Positions 16,803 to 26,464 of a stretch of DNA of 64,000 nt are shown here, one piece after another. The stretch's first letter is position 1. Each line of letters starts with the position of its first letter. The stretch is from NCBI RefSeq assembly GCF_000430625.1, contig NZ_AUMJ01000019.1:32979-96978 (forward strand), given 5' to 3'. The translations under genes and the position numbers were made by a program. Below the pieces are notes generated by a model that had not been told where the DNA came from, did not search any database, and was given only the letters and a program-made list of their open reading frames with translations. This DNA comes from Aneurinibacillus terranovensis DSM 18919. GTDB lineage: Bacteria > Bacillota > Bacilli > Aneurinibacillales > Aneurinibacillaceae.

Positions 16803-17312
16803 TTCCCCGGGAAAAAAGTATTTACCAATGTGATTATCGCTCCTATGGTTATTCCGGTGGTCGTAGCGGGCATTGCTATGTATCATACGTTTTCGAATTA
16901 TAAGCTAGTTAATACGATAACCGGAATGGTACTGGCCCATTCCGTCCTCGCCATTCCCATCGTTTTTATTACAATATTTGCTGGGTTGAACGGAATTGAT
17001 CGCAATGTCGAACTGGCAGCGCTTAGCCTCGGCTCAACACCGATTGGAGTATTTTTTAAAATTACATTGCCGCTTATTCGACCGGCAGTCATCGCTAGCG
17101 TGCTGTTTGCATTTATAACCTCACTGGATGAGGTCGTGGTGTCGATTTTTATTTCGGGTGCAACAACCAAAACGCTGCCGATGGTGATGTGGGAAAACAT
17201 GCGTACACAGGTTGATCCCACGATTGCTGCTGCTTCTACCCTGCTAATTGGCGGAACCATTCTTCTTTTTCTGGTACAGGGTCTTGCACGAATCCCATTG
17301 AAACAAAAATAA
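16803..17312 (+). pseudogene. ABC transporter permease (PotC-like), C-terminal remnant
   Basis: From about 16803 the frame reads FTNVIIAPMVIPVVVAGIAM and continues through IDRNVELAALSLGSTPIGVF (the EAA loop that docks onto the ATPase) to a natural C-terminus LARIPLKQK. This matches the last two thirds of spermidine/putrescine permease PotC. The N-terminal helices are missing and an in-frame ATG at 16758 lies inside the palindrome, so the product would be defective. With the PotA remnant at 6013 this shows that one operon lost about 2 kb or more and gained about 10.7 kb. No PotD-type binding protein follows. Confidence 0.75.
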
Positions 17313-17328
17313 GTAACATATGTGAATC

Positions 17329-17378
17329 AAAGCTAGCTGTGCGTTTCTTGCCGGAACGTATAACTGGCTTTTTATTTA
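17329..17378 (+). terminator. Terminator after the permease remnant
   Basis: AAGCTAGCTGTGCGTTTC pairs with GAACGTATAACTGGCTT (several G:T pairs) around TTGCCG, then TTTTATTT. It ends the old transporter operon. Confidence 0.6.
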
Positions 17379-17485
17379 CTTTCTTAATAAAAACTTAACA
17401 ATTAGAAAAGAAATCGCCTATCCCCATACAAAGTAAAGCGCAAAAACTTGTGACAAAAAGCGTCAAAATCAATTAAATTTAACGG

Positions 17486-17524
17486 TGTAAATGATATGTA
17501 AAGAAAAGATAAAGATCATGTTAA
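17486..17524 (+). promoter_or_regulatory. PhoP box of pstSCAB
   Basis: Four hexamers recur every 11 bp: TGTAAA (17486), TGTAAA (17497), GATAAA (17508), TGTTAA (17519). On the other strand these read TTAACA, TTTATC, TTTACA, TTTACA, the PhoP direct-repeat consensus of Bacillus with 5-bp spacers. A -10-like TATATGAT follows about 25 bp later (17550) with no -35, as in PhoP-activated promoters. A stable GATCCCG-TGGT-CGGGATT hairpin (about 17560-17578) follows in the 5' UTR. Confidence 0.8.
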
Positions 17525-17689
17525 ACTCCTTGTCCCCCTTGGACTCGTGCTATATGATTGATCCCGTGGTCGGGATTCAATTCGACAAAGAAGAAGCTAA
17601 GAAGCAAAGTGGAGAGCCTTGAGAAATGAATCCAGCCAAATTACACATGTTGCATGCTCTACATTCATTAAAAATTCTAAGGGGGATTT

Positions 17690-18820
17690 TTGAAAGTGAA
17701 TAGTAAAAAAATAGGTGTTCTCGCGGTGTCAGCAGCTGTAGCCTTATCTCTGTCAGCTTGTTCTTCTTCAAACGGCAGTTTACAACCGGCCGGAAACAAA
17801 GATCAAGCGGCTGGAAAAACAAATAGCGGAGCCGCGGCCGGCAGTTCCACTTTAATAAATGGTGCAGGTTCTACTTTCGATAATCCGTTGTTTTCTAAAC
17901 AGTTTAATGAATATCAAAAGGAACATCCGGAAATAAAAGTAAACTATCAATCTATCGGTTCTGGCGGCGGTATCAAGCAATTGATTGCTAAAACCGTTGA
18001 CTTCGGAGCTTCCGACGCGCCGATGAAAGCTGATGAATTAAAAGCGGCCGGCGGAAACGTGCTTCATATTCCTGTAACACTTGGTGGAGTAGCCATCTCC
18101 TATAACCTTGATGGAGTAAAAGATCTCAAAATCACCCCGCAAATCATCGCTGATATTTACAACGGCAAAATTAAAAAATGGAATGACCCTGCGCTTGTGA
18201 AGATTAATCCGGGCGTTAACCTTCCGAATAAGCCTGTCTTCCCGGTACACCGTTCAGACGGCTCGGGTACATCTTTTATCTTTACCAGCTATTTAAATGC
18301 TGCTGCACCTGATGCGTGGAAAAAGAATCAGGTAGGAAAGTCCATTAGCTGGGCTAACGTTGGTACAGGTGCAAAAGGAAATGAAGGGGTAGCCGGCCAA
18401 GTTCAAAACACTCCGGGTGCCATCGGGTATGTGGAATTGGCTTATGTCATTCAAAACAATATGAGTGCGGCAAAAGTTCAAAATAAAGATGGCCAGTTTG
18501 TCGCTCCTTCCCTTGATACCGTTTCTGCGGCAGCTTCACAGGCTACAGGAAATATGCCGAAAGACTTGAAAATTTCTTTAGTGAACGAGCCAGGTAAGAA
18601 CAGCTACCCAATCGTTGGCACATCCTGGGCGTTAGTGTATGAAAACAATACAGATAAGGACAAAACAGAAAAAGTAGTAAACTTATTGAAATACGTAGTA
18701 ACCGATGGACAGAAGTTTGCAACGGATTTAGAATATGCTCCACTGCCTAAAAATGTACAGGATTTAGATGTTGAACAATTGAAAAATGTAAAGGTAAACG
18801 GGCAACCGGTTCTTAAATAA
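17690..18820 (+). CDS. pstS: Phosphate ABC transporter, substrate-binding lipoprotein PstS
   Basis: Binds phosphate outside the membrane and delivers it to PstCA. It has a lipoprotein signal with the lipobox LSAC (Cys about residue 24) and then a serine/glycine linker. The PstS fold carries INGAGSTFDNPLFSKQFNEY, the phosphate loop SGGGIKQL..VDFGASDAPM and HRSDGSGTSFIFTSYL. 376 residues is normal. The start is TTG 17690 or GTG 17696; both sit behind AAGGGGG. First gene of the pst operon, under a PhoP box. Confidence 0.93.
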   Translation: MKVNSKKIGVLAVSAAVALSLSACSSSNGSLQPAGNKDQAAGKTNSGAAAGSSTLINGAGSTFDNPLFSKQFNEYQKEHPEIKVNYQSIGSGGGIKQLIAKTVDFGASDAPMKADELKAAGGNVLHIPVTLGGVAISYNLDGVKDLKITPQIIADIYNGKIKKWNDPALVKINPGVNLPNKPVFPVHRSDGSGTSFIFTSYLNAAAPDAWKKNQVGKSISWANVGTGAKGNEGVAGQVQNTPGAIGYVELAYVIQNNMSAAKVQNKDGQFVAPSLDTVSAAASQATGNMPKDLKISLVNEPGKNSYPIVGTSWALVYENNTDKDKTEKVVNLLKYVVTDGQKFATDLEYAPLPKNVQDLDVEQLKNVKVNGQPVLK

Positions 18821-18833
18821 CATAAAGGCATGC

Positions 18834-18874
18834 TTGGCTGTCGCTGTGCGAAAAGGGCGGGCGACAGCCAGGTT
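18834..18874 (+). terminator. Hairpin between pstS and pstC (partial terminator or mRNA-stabilising stem)
   Basis: TGGCTGTCGC pairs perfectly with GCGACAGCCA (10 bp), followed by GGTTTTC. Such stems after a binding-protein gene commonly make it more abundant than the membrane components. Confidence 0.6.
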
Positions 18875-18900
18875 TTCTTCATGAATGGAGTGCAACTCTT

Positions 18901-19824
18901 TTGGGAAAAAGATATGGAGATCAGGTTTTTAAAATCATTGCGTATGTTTTTGGCTTCGCGATAATCGGATTGTTGCTGCTCATGCTGTGGGAAATGTACC
19001 GGGGCTCAAGCCTGGCGATCAGTAAGTTTGGATTTGGTTTTATTTTTAGCCAAACGTGGGATCCTGTTGGAGAAAAGTTTGGGGCGTGGCCCTTTATATA
19101 TGGAACGATTGTTTCTTCTATTATGGCCCTGCTTATCGCAACGCCGATTAGTGTAGGGATTGCTGTTTTTCTTGTGGAAATCGCACCGAAATGGTTTCAA
19201 AATATAGTAGGATTTTTAATTGAACTGCTAGCTGCTATCCCCTCCATTATTTACGGACTGTGGGGAATATTTATTCTTGGGCCTATTATTCGTGATCATA
19301 TCGCTCCTTTGTTTATTAATACACTTGGCGCATTTATTCCATTTTTTAAAGGCCCGTCTTTCGGCCCTGGGATTTTCACGGCCGGTGTCATTCTGTCTAT
19401 CATGATTATACCTACTATTGCAGCTATTTCCCGAGAAGTGATTCTTGTCGTACCGGATGCTCAACGGGAAGCGGCGCTGGCTCTTGGGGCCACAAAATGG
19501 GAAATGATTCGTATGGCGGTTCTCACTTATGCCAGATCCGGAATTCTGGGTGCAATGATTATCGGTTTGGGCCGTGCTATTGGGGAGACTATGTCTGTAA
19601 CGATGGTAATCGGAAACCGCCCGGAAATTCCAAAATCAATCTTTGACCCGGCCTATACGATGGCGAGTGTTATCGCAAATGAGTTTACGGAAGCTTCCTC
19701 TGACTTATACCTGTCTGCTTTAATTGAAGTAGGGTTTTTATTGTTTGCTGTAACTTTTATTGTGAATATGTTTGCCCGCTTCTTAGTATGGTCGACTTCG
19801 AGAGGCGTACAGGGGGCTAAATAA
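18901..19824 (+). CDS. pstC: Phosphate ABC transporter permease PstC
   Basis: Integral membrane subunit of 307 residues with six helices, starting at a TTG after TGGAGTG. The EAA loop REAALALGATKWEMIRMAVL contacts PstB. The segment FIFSQTWDPVGEKFGAWPFI is a typical PstC periplasmic piece. The stop overlaps the pstA start by one base (TAATG). Confidence 0.93.
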   Translation: MGKRYGDQVFKIIAYVFGFAIIGLLLLMLWEMYRGSSLAISKFGFGFIFSQTWDPVGEKFGAWPFIYGTIVSSIMALLIATPISVGIAVFLVEIAPKWFQNIVGFLIELLAAIPSIIYGLWGIFILGPIIRDHIAPLFINTLGAFIPFFKGPSFGPGIFTAGVILSIMIIPTIAAISREVILVVPDAQREAALALGATKWEMIRMAVLTYARSGILGAMIIGLGRAIGETMSVTMVIGNRPEIPKSIFDPAYTMASVIANEFTEASSDLYLSALIEVGFLLFAVTFIVNMFARFLVWSTSRGVQGAK

Positions 19825-20702
19825 TGGAGAATGCAATGGACAGAATGGAAGTTAAACATTATCGGGAATCCAACCTTTTAAAGCGGCGCAAACTCAAAAA
19901 TTCGTTGATGATCGGGCTTATGATTGTAGCTACATTGTTAGCCCTTACGCCGCTGTTTAGCATCTTGGGATATGTTGTAGTGAAGGGGATCGGGGGAATC
20001 AATTTAGATTTCTTTACGAAACTTCCTGCGCCGCCTGGTGAGCTGGGTGGGGGATTGGCCAACGGAATTGTTGGAACATTTGTATTGATTGGAATTGCGT
20101 CTGTCATTGGCATACCCTTTGGCATTATGACCGGGATTTTTCTGTCCGAGTACGGGAGAAACAGGTTTGGACGTATCGTATCCTTTTTAACGGATATTTT
20201 GCTCGGTGTTCCTTCCATTGTGGTGGGGATTGTTGTTTACACATTTTTAGTCCTTGCGATGGGTGGATTTACCGCGTATGCGGGTGGTGTGGCTCTCGCT
20301 ATTATTATGATACCTGCGGTGACACGAACGACGGAAGAAATGTTAAAGCTTGTTCCCAGCAGTATTAGGGAAGCAGGATTAGCACTAGGAATCCCGCAGT
20401 GGCGAGTCATTGTCTTTATTGTTCTTCCTACCTCGATGCGCGGTATCATTACCGGAGTTATCCTTGCCATCGCCCGCGTGTCAGGGGAAACAGCCCCGCT
20501 CCTCTTTACGGCTTTTGGGAATATGTATTGGAACACTACGCTAAAGGAGCCGATTGCTTCGCTGCCTGTTCAGGTATTTAATTATGCGATTTCACCGTAT
20601 AAACAATGGCAGGCTCAGGCATGGGCAGGAGCTCTGACGCTGATACTGATTGTTATCATACTAAATGTTGCCGCTCGTTTGATTACAAAAAAGCGGTCAT
20701 AA
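19824..20702 (+). CDS. pstA: Phosphate ABC transporter permease PstA
   Basis: Second membrane subunit, 292 residues, six hydrophobic helices. Family signatures are PPGELGGGLANGIVGT near the first loop, SIREAGLALGIPQWRVIVFI as the EAA loop, and RVSGETAPLLFTAFGNMYW. Translationally coupled to pstC; pstB follows after 15 bp. Confidence 0.93.
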   Translation: MENAMDRMEVKHYRESNLLKRRKLKNSLMIGLMIVATLLALTPLFSILGYVVVKGIGGINLDFFTKLPAPPGELGGGLANGIVGTFVLIGIASVIGIPFGIMTGIFLSEYGRNRFGRIVSFLTDILLGVPSIVVGIVVYTFLVLAMGGFTAYAGGVALAIIMIPAVTRTTEEMLKLVPSSIREAGLALGIPQWRVIVFIVLPTSMRGIITGVILAIARVSGETAPLLFTAFGNMYWNTTLKEPIASLPVQVFNYAISPYKQWQAQAWAGALTLILIVIILNVAARLITKKRS

Positions 20703-20717
20703 GCAGAGGTAGATAAA

Positions 20718-21467
20718 ATGATTGAAGCTAAACAGCTTAACTTATGGTACGGTGATTTTCATGCTGTTAAAGATATCAATATAACCATAGAAAAAAATAA
20801 GGTAACCGCTTTTATTGGACCTTCGGGCTGTGGGAAATCAACTTTTCTGCGCGCCATCAACCGAATGCACGAAGTGATCGAAGGGGCAAAAGTTGGTGGG
20901 CAGATCACCGTCGAAGGCGAAGATATTTACAGACCGGACAAAGACCCGGTTACTGTTCGTCATAAAATTGGAATGGTATTTCAGAAGCCCAATCCATTTC
21001 CCACGATGTCTATTTACGATAATGTGGCGGCCGGTTTACGTCTTAACGGCATGCGAAATAAAAAGAAATTGGATGAAGTCGTTGAAAAATGCCTGGAACA
21101 GGCGGGATTATTTGAGGAGGTTAAAGACCGCTTGAATAAGAATGCCATGGGGCTTTCAGGCGGACAGCAGCAGCGCTTATGTATCGCCAGGACGCTTGCC
21201 GTCGAACCACATGTGATTCTGATGGATGAACCTACTTCCGCTCTCGATCCCATTTCGACGCAAAAGGTAGAGGAACTGGTCACAGAGCTGAAGAAAAAGT
21301 ATACGATTATTATGGTGACCCATAATATGCAGCAGGCCGCCCGCGTGTCGGATTATACCGCATTTTTCCTGCTGGGTGAGTTGGTTGAATTTGACGAAAC
21401 AGAAGCGATTTTTACCAATCCAAAGGATAAGCGAACCGAAGATTATATTTCCGGACGCTTTGGATAA
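20718..21467 (+). CDS. pstB: Phosphate ABC transporter ATPase PstB
   Basis: Energises uptake of phosphate. 249 residues with Walker [11 protein letters not shown]-loop VFQKPNPFP, signature [16 protein letters not shown], Walker [14 protein letters not shown] and H-loop VTHNM. Only one pstB is present, while B. subtilis has two. phoU, often the next gene, is instead at 62262. Confidence 0.94.
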   Translation: MIEAKQLNLWYGDFHAVKDINITIEKNKVTAFIGPSGCGKSTFLRAINRMHEVIEGAKVGGQITVEGEDIYRPDKDPVTVRHKIGMVFQKPNPFPTMSIYDNVAAGLRLNGMRNKKKLDEVVEKCLEQAGLFEEVKDRLNKNAMGLSGGQQQRLCIARTLAVEPHVILMDEPTSALDPISTQKVEELVTELKKKYTIIMVTHNMQQAARVSDYTAFFLLGELVEFDETEAIFTNPKDKRTEDYISGRFG

Positions 21468-21476
21468 AAATTTATA

Positions 21477-21513
21477 AAACAGGCCTGCTATCACATGTGG
21501 GTCTGTTTTTTTG
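21477..21513 (+). terminator. Terminator of the pst operon
   Basis: AACAGGCC pairs with GGGTCTGTT (one G:T) around TGCTATCACATGT, followed by seven T. Confidence 0.75.
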
Positions 21514-21627
21514 CGTAAGCAAAGCTTTTAAATTTTTGAAGGTTGCTTTTTATTTGCTGCAAAAAGGGGTAGATTATTACAGGAGAGGAATACAAACACG
21601 AATAAAGTGTAAGAATAATATTATGAC

Positions 21628-21656
21628 TTGATCAGGTTGGAAAATATCAGTATAAT
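21628..21656 (+). promoter_or_regulatory. SigA promoter of the ctsR operon
   Basis: TTGATC (21628-21633), 17-bp spacer, TATAAT (21651-21656). The CtsR operator begins 4 bp downstream, covering the transcription start. Confidence 0.75.
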
Positions 21657-21659
21657 TAA

Positions 21660-21683
21660 AGTCAAAGAAAGTCAAAGTCAAAC
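21660..21683 (+). promoter_or_regulatory. CtsR operator
   Basis: AGTCAAA-GAA-AGTCAAA (21660-21676) matches the CtsR heptad direct repeat with the 3-nt spacer; a third partial GTCAAAC follows at once. It indicates autoregulated heat-shock control of ctsR-mcsA-mcsB-clpC. Confidence 0.88.
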
Positions 21684-21712
21684 CCAGACTCGGCTATGAA
21701 GGAGGTGCCTGG

Positions 21713-22171
21713 ATGAGGAACGTATCCGACATCATTGAAGAGCATCTTAAGAGGATTTTACTACAGAGCAATGGTGCGGTTGAAATTCAGCGTAGTGAAT
21801 TAGCAGACAAATTCAGATGTGTTCCGTCGCAAATCAACTATGTCATTAGCACCCGTTTTACTGTGGAAAAAGGATACCTGGTTGAAAGTAAACGGGGTGG
21901 CGGTGGGTACATCCGAATACGCAAAGTTGGGATTCTTGACAAAGAGAACTTTTATCACAAGTTAATGGAAAGTATAGGAGAGTGTATTTCATCCACTGTA
22001 TGTGAAAATATAATTGAACGCATGATGGAAGAAGGGTTGATCAATCAGCGTGAAATGAGGCTGATGAGAGCCGCTACAGGAAGAATTCTGGCCAATATCC
22101 CTCTGGCGAACCGTGACTTTTATCGTGCGGAAATCTTAAAAACCATGCTTACAGCGCTATTTATTTTTTAG
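21713..22171 (+). CDS. ctsR: Heat-shock class III repressor CtsR
   Basis: Represses clp and protein quality control genes. A 152-residue dimer with an N-terminal winged HTH (EIQRSELADKFRCVPSQINY), a glycine-rich wing tip (RGGGGYIRI) that senses heat, and a C-terminal four-helix dimer domain that McsB acts on. Preceded by AAGGAGGTG and by its own operator. Confidence 0.95.
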   Translation: MRNVSDIIEEHLKRILLQSNGAVEIQRSELADKFRCVPSQINYVISTRFTVEKGYLVESKRGGGGYIRIRKVGILDKENFYHKLMESIGECISSTVCENIIERMMEEGLINQREMRLMRAATGRILANIPLANRDFYRAEILKTMLTALFIF

Positions 22172-22202
22172 CCTGGAACTATAAAGTGTCAGGAGGAGAT
22201 TT

Positions 22203-22727
22203 GTGATGATCTGCCAGGAATGCCATAAACGGCCGGCCACCCTTCACTTTACAAAGATTATTAATGGAGAGAAAACAGAATCTCACCTTTGTGAAGTATG
22301 CGCACAGGAGAAAGGCGAAATGTTTCCGGGTGCTATGAATAATTTCTCCATACACAATTTATTATCCGGCTTGATGCTGAATAATCATGAACCGACCAGT
22401 CCAGTTGAGGTGAAAGAGCAAAATCCTTTGCACTGTGATACGTGTGGGTTAACTTATTCCCAATTCAGCAAAAGCGGGCGTTTTGGCTGCAGTAATTGCT
22501 ACCGGGCGTTTGAAGAAAAACTTGATCCGCTGTTTAGGCGCATACATGGTAATACACGCCATAGCGGGAAAGTACCGGAGCGTTCCGGGGGCAGTATTAA
22601 GTTGAAAAAAGAACTGGAAGACCTGAAAAGAAACCTGCAGCGGTGTATTGAACACGAGAAGTTTGAAGAAGCGGCTACCATTCGCGATCGCATTCGCGAG
22701 TTGGAGCAGAAAATAGCAGAATTGTAG
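22203..22727 (+). CDS. mcsA: McsA, zinc-finger activator of the McsB arginine kinase
   Basis: 174 residues with paired CXXC motifs (CQECHKRPA, CEVCAQE, CDTCGLTYSQF, CSNCYRAFE) for zinc, and a C-terminal UVR coiled-coil (EHEKFEEAATIRDRIRELEQ) that resembles the ClpC-interacting helix. It activates McsB and couples it to ClpCP. Start GTG 22203 or ATG 22206, both behind AGGAGGAG. Confidence 0.93.
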   Translation: MMICQECHKRPATLHFTKIINGEKTESHLCEVCAQEKGEMFPGAMNNFSIHNLLSGLMLNNHEPTSPVEVKEQNPLHCDTCGLTYSQFSKSGRFGCSNCYRAFEEKLDPLFRRIHGNTRHSGKVPERSGGSIKLKKELEDLKRNLQRCIEHEKFEEAATIRDRIRELEQKIAEL

Positions 22728-22738
22728 GAGGGAGTGCA

Positions 22739-23809
22739 ATGTCTTTCCAACGATTTATTTCCAATCCGGTTAGTGAATGGATGAATGGAGGGGGGGGGGA
22801 TGCCGATATCGTAATTAGCAGCCGTGTCCGCTTGGCCCGGAATTTGCAGGAACACCCATTCCCGATGCTTGCGACGGATTCGCAATCCGAACAGGTGATA
22901 CAGAAAGTGCAGCAGGCGATGGAGGATGAAACCTTTCAGGAACTTGGTCCGTTCGAAATGATAAGAATGGATGACCTTACTTCTCTGCAAAAGCGCGTGC
23001 TTGTTGAGAAACATCTTATCAGCCCGAATTTGGCTGGCGAATCCCGCAAAGGTGCAGCGGTCGTTAGTACGAATGAAGAAATTAGCATCATGATTAATGA
23101 AGAAGACCATATTCGGATTCAATGCCTGTTTCCCGGCCTTCAATTAAAGGAAGCATGGAGCATTGCCAACACCATAGACGATGCTTTTGAAAGGCATCTC
23201 GATTATGCCTTTCATGAACAGCGGGGTTTTCTTACCAGCTGCCCGACCAATGTGGGAACCGGCATTCGCGCTTCTGTGATGATGCACCTTCCCGCACTGG
23301 TCATGACCCAACAGATTAATCGGATTTTATCTGCGATTACGCATGTCGGGTTAGTGGTAAGGGGCCTATACGGGGAAGGCAGCGAAGCGACCGGAAACTT
23401 ATTTCAGATTTCAAATCAGATTACGCTCGGTCAATCAGAGAATGAAATTGTTGCCAACTTATACAGCGTAGCGAGACAAATTATCGAGCAGGAAAGAGCA
23501 GCACGTACCCTCCTGCTTGAAAATAACCGGCTTCAGCTTGAAGACCGCCTCTGCCGCGCCTATGGTGTACTGACGAATGCCCGGATTATTGAATCCAAGG
23601 AAGCGGCGCAGAAATTATCTGACGTAAGACTTGGCATCGACCTTGACATCGTAAAGGGAATCGAAGCCAGTGTGATTAATGAATTAATGATTATGACCCA
23701 GCCGGGTTTCCTGCAGCAGTACGCAGGGCAGCAGCTGACACCGGATTCACGGGATGAACGGCGCGCCCGTTTAATTCGTGAACGATTGCAAGTATCCAAG
23801 AACTCTTAA
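22739..23809 (+). CDS. mcsB: Protein-arginine kinase McsB
   Basis: Phosphorylates arginines, marking proteins for ClpCP. 356 residues with the phosphagen kinase fold: [13 protein letters not shown] near the start, [20 protein letters not shown] (catalytic Cys) and [20 protein letters not shown] (arginine-binding loop). The C-terminal arm is normal. Near the N-terminus (codons 17-20, [11 protein letters not shown]) the gene contains a run of ten G at 22790-22799, unusual for a core gene and prone to slippage. Confidence 0.94.
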   Translation: MSFQRFISNPVSEWMNGGGGDADIVISSRVRLARNLQEHPFPMLATDSQSEQVIQKVQQAMEDETFQELGPFEMIRMDDLTSLQKRVLVEKHLISPNLAGESRKGAAVVSTNEEISIMINEEDHIRIQCLFPGLQLKEAWSIANTIDDAFERHLDYAFHEQRGFLTSCPTNVGTGIRASVMMHLPALVMTQQINRILSAITHVGLVVRGLYGEGSEATGNLFQISNQITLGQSENEIVANLYSVARQIIEQERAARTLLLENNRLQLEDRLCRAYGVLTNARIIESKEAAQKLSDVRLGIDLDIVKGIEASVINELMIMTQPGFLQQYAGQQLTPDSRDERRARLIRERLQVSKNS

Positions 23810-23832
23810 TTACTTATGGAGGTGTTTATATT

Positions 23833-26286
23833 ATGATGTTTGGTCGTTTTACGGAAAGAGCACAGAAAGTTTTAGCCCTCGCCCAGGAAGAAGCTGTCCG
23901 TCTGGGACACAAAAACATCGGAACGGAGCATATTCTTCTCGGCCTCATTCGTGAAGGGGACGGAATTGCCGCTAAAGCGCTGCAGGCGCTGGGGCTAGGA
24001 TTAGACAAGATTCAAGGGGAGGTAGAATCACTAATCGGACGCGGCGGGGAGCAGCCGAGCAATATTAACTATACCCCGCGAGCAAAAAAAGTCATTGAAC
24101 TCTCGATGGATGAGGCAAGAAAACTTGGCCATACGTATGTCGGTACCGAACACATCCTGTTAGGTCTGATTCGGGAAGGGGAAGGTGTGGCGGCTCGCGT
24201 GCTGAATAATCTTGGCGTAAGCCTGAATAAAGCCCGCCAGCAAGTGCTTCAGCTTCTCGGCAGCAGTGAAGCGATGTCTTCCCACCAGCAAAGCGCGGCG
24301 AATCCTGCCGCTAACACGCCTACGCTTGACAGCCTTGCCCGTGATTTAACGGCCGTGGCTCGTGAAGGAGGCCTTGACCCGGTTATCGGCCGGGCAAAAG
24401 AAATTGAACGTGTTATCCAGGTTTTGAGCCGGCGTACGAAAAATAACCCTGTTCTTATCGGGGAACCGGGTGTAGGTAAAACAGCGATTGCAGAAGGATT
24501 GGCCCAACGCATCATTAATAATGAAATTCCTGAAACTCTGCGTAATAAGCGCGTCATGACCCTCGATATGGGGACGGTAGTAGCCGGTACGAAATATCGT
24601 GGTGAATTCGAGGATCGGTTGAAAAAAATTATGGATGAAATTCGCCAGGCGGGAAACATCATCCTATTTATCGACGAACTTCATACGCTGATTGGAGCGG
24701 GTGGCGCAGAAGGTGCCATCGACGCCTCCAATATTTTGAAACCTTCTCTTGCTCGTGGTGAGCTTCAGTGTATCGGTGCGACAACGCTCGATGAATACCG
24801 CAAATATATCGAAAAAGACGCTGCGCTTGAGCGCCGTTTCCAGCCGATTCAAGTTAATGAACCGTCACCGGAAGAGGCTATTCAAATTTTATTTGGACTG
24901 CGCGACCGTTATGAAGCCCACCACCGGGTAAAAATTACCGATGAAGCGGTTGAACAAGCGGTTCGCTTATCGGATCGTTATATTACCGACCGCTACCTGC
25001 CTGATAAGGCGATTGACCTCATTGATGAGGCGGCATCGAAAGTGCGCCTTCAATCATATACGATTCCGCCAAATCTTAAAGAATTAGAACAGCGTCTGGA
25101 AGAAGTGCGCAAAGAAAAAGATGCTTCTGTACAGAGCCAGGAATTCGAGAAGGCAGCTTCCCTGCGCGATAAGGAGCAGAAGCTGCGTGAAGAACTGGAG
25201 AGAACGAAAAACGAATGGCAGGAGAAACAGGGACAAACGGATTCGGAAGTAACACCCGAAGATATCGCCTCTGTTGTGGCCAACTGGACGGGTATTCCTG
25301 TCGTCAAGCTGAAAGAAGAAGAAACCGAGCGCTTGTTAAAGATGGAAGAAATTCTGCATAATCGCGTTATTGGCCAGGAAGATGCAGTTAAATCGATTTC
25401 CCGTGCCGTTCGCCGGGCCCGCGCTGGCCTGAAAGACCCGAAACGCCCGATAGGTTCCTTCATTTTCCTTGGTCCTACTGGTGTGGGTAAGACGGAGCTT
25501 GCCCGCGCGATTGCCGAAGCGTTATTCGGCGCGGAAGATGCGATGATCCGAATTGACATGTCTGAGTATATGGAAAAACATTCAACATCCCGTCTTGTCG
25601 GTGCACCTCCGGGATATGTCGGCTTTGATGAAGGAGGGCAATTAACGGAAAAAGTGCGCCGGAAGCCTTATTCGGTTATTTTGCTTGATGAAATTGAGAA
25701 GGCGCATCCGGAAGTCTTCAATATCCTGCTGCAGGTTCTTGAAGACGGGCGTCTGACTGATTCGAAAGGCCGCACAGTGGATTTCCGCAATACGGTTATC
25801 ATCATGACCTCAAACGTAGGGGCTGAGATGATTAAAAAGAATTCCTCGCTTGGGTTTACAACGCCTAACACAAGCAAAGATTATGAAGATATGAAGAGCC
25901 GTGTTCTGGGCGAATTAAAGCGCAGCTTCCGCCCGGAATTCATCAACCGGATCGATGAACTCATCGTATTCCATTCGCTTGAGGAAACGCACATTTCCGA
26001 AATTGTGCTGCTCATGACTGAACAACTCCGCAAACGCCTGAATGAGCAGGAGATCGACTTTGTACTGACCGATGAAGCGAAGAAGTATCTCGCAAAAGAA
26101 GGCTTTGATCCGGCTTACGGCGCTCGTCCGCTTCGCAGGGCGATCCAGCGTCATATCGAGGATCGTTTGTCTGAAGAGCTATTAATGGGCAATATCCAAA
26201 AAGGCGATATGGTAAAAATTGATGCGGCGGATGGTAAGCTGACGGTCCAAAAGGTTGAAAAAGAATCGGTATCTCCTAACGCATAA
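23833..26286 (+). CDS. clpC: AAA+ unfoldase ClpC
   Basis: HSP100 partner of ClpP. 817 residues: two Clp-N repeats (1-150), first AAA+ with [16 protein letters not shown], the UVR-containing middle domain (about 415-450), and second AAA+ with [21 protein letters not shown] ClpP-binding loop of the ClpC type (SLGFTT region) and a C-terminal D2-small domain follow. Last gene of the CtsR operon; a weak hairpin (26314-26350) follows. Confidence 0.95.
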   Translation: MMFGRFTERAQKVLALAQEEAVRLGHKNIGTEHILLGLIREGDGIAAKALQALGLGLDKIQGEVESLIGRGGEQPSNINYTPRAKKVIELSMDEARKLGHTYVGTEHILLGLIREGEGVAARVLNNLGVSLNKARQQVLQLLGSSEAMSSHQQSAANPAANTPTLDSLARDLTAVAREGGLDPVIGRAKEIERVIQVLSRRTKNNPVLIGEPGVGKTAIAEGLAQRIINNEIPETLRNKRVMTLDMGTVVAGTKYRGEFEDRLKKIMDEIRQAGNIILFIDELHTLIGAGGAEGAIDASNILKPSLARGELQCIGATTLDEYRKYIEKDAALERRFQPIQVNEPSPEEAIQILFGLRDRYEAHHRVKITDEAVEQAVRLSDRYITDRYLPDKAIDLIDEAASKVRLQSYTIPPNLKELEQRLEEVRKEKDASVQSQEFEKAASLRDKEQKLREELERTKNEWQEKQGQTDSEVTPEDIASVVANWTGIPVVKLKEEETERLLKMEEILHNRVIGQEDAVKSISRAVRRARAGLKDPKRPIGSFIFLGPTGVGKTELARAIAEALFGAEDAMIRIDMSEYMEKHSTSRLVGAPPGYVGFDEGGQLTEKVRRKPYSVILLDEIEKAHPEVFNILLQVLEDGRLTDSKGRTVDFRNTVIIMTSNVGAEMIKKNSSLGFTTPNTSKDYEDMKSRVLGELKRSFRPEFINRIDELIVFHSLEETHISEIVLLMTEQLRKRLNEQEIDFVLTDEAKKYLAKEGFDPAYGARPLRRAIQRHIEDRLSEELLMGNIQKGDMVKIDAADGKLTVQKVEKESVSPNA

Positions 26287-26313
26287 AATTGTGTATAATA
26301 GAAATACACACAC

Positions 26314-26355
26314 AAGGCTCCTCCTAAGGCTTTCTCCTCAGGGGAGCCTTCTTTA
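26314..26355 (+). terminator. Hairpin after clpC
   Basis: AAGGCTCC pairs with GGAGCCTT (8 bp, loop about 20 nt) followed by CTTCTTT; a modest terminator. A TATAAT at 26294 just before it lacks a clear -35. Confidence 0.5.
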
Positions 26356-26464
26356 CTATGCTTAACTATGCTCAAGAAATTGCCGCTAGCAGGATTTTCA
26401 AGCGGCACCCTAGAAATTACAAGTAAAATGGCTTTGGCCGGGGTAGGAAGGGAAAAATGTAGGA

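Noticed and set aside
16574..16873. Minus-strand 99-110-codon ORFs across the transposon/permease junction
   Set aside because: They cross the palindrome into the permease codons and only carry scattered pieces of the frameshifted ExeA-type ATPase.
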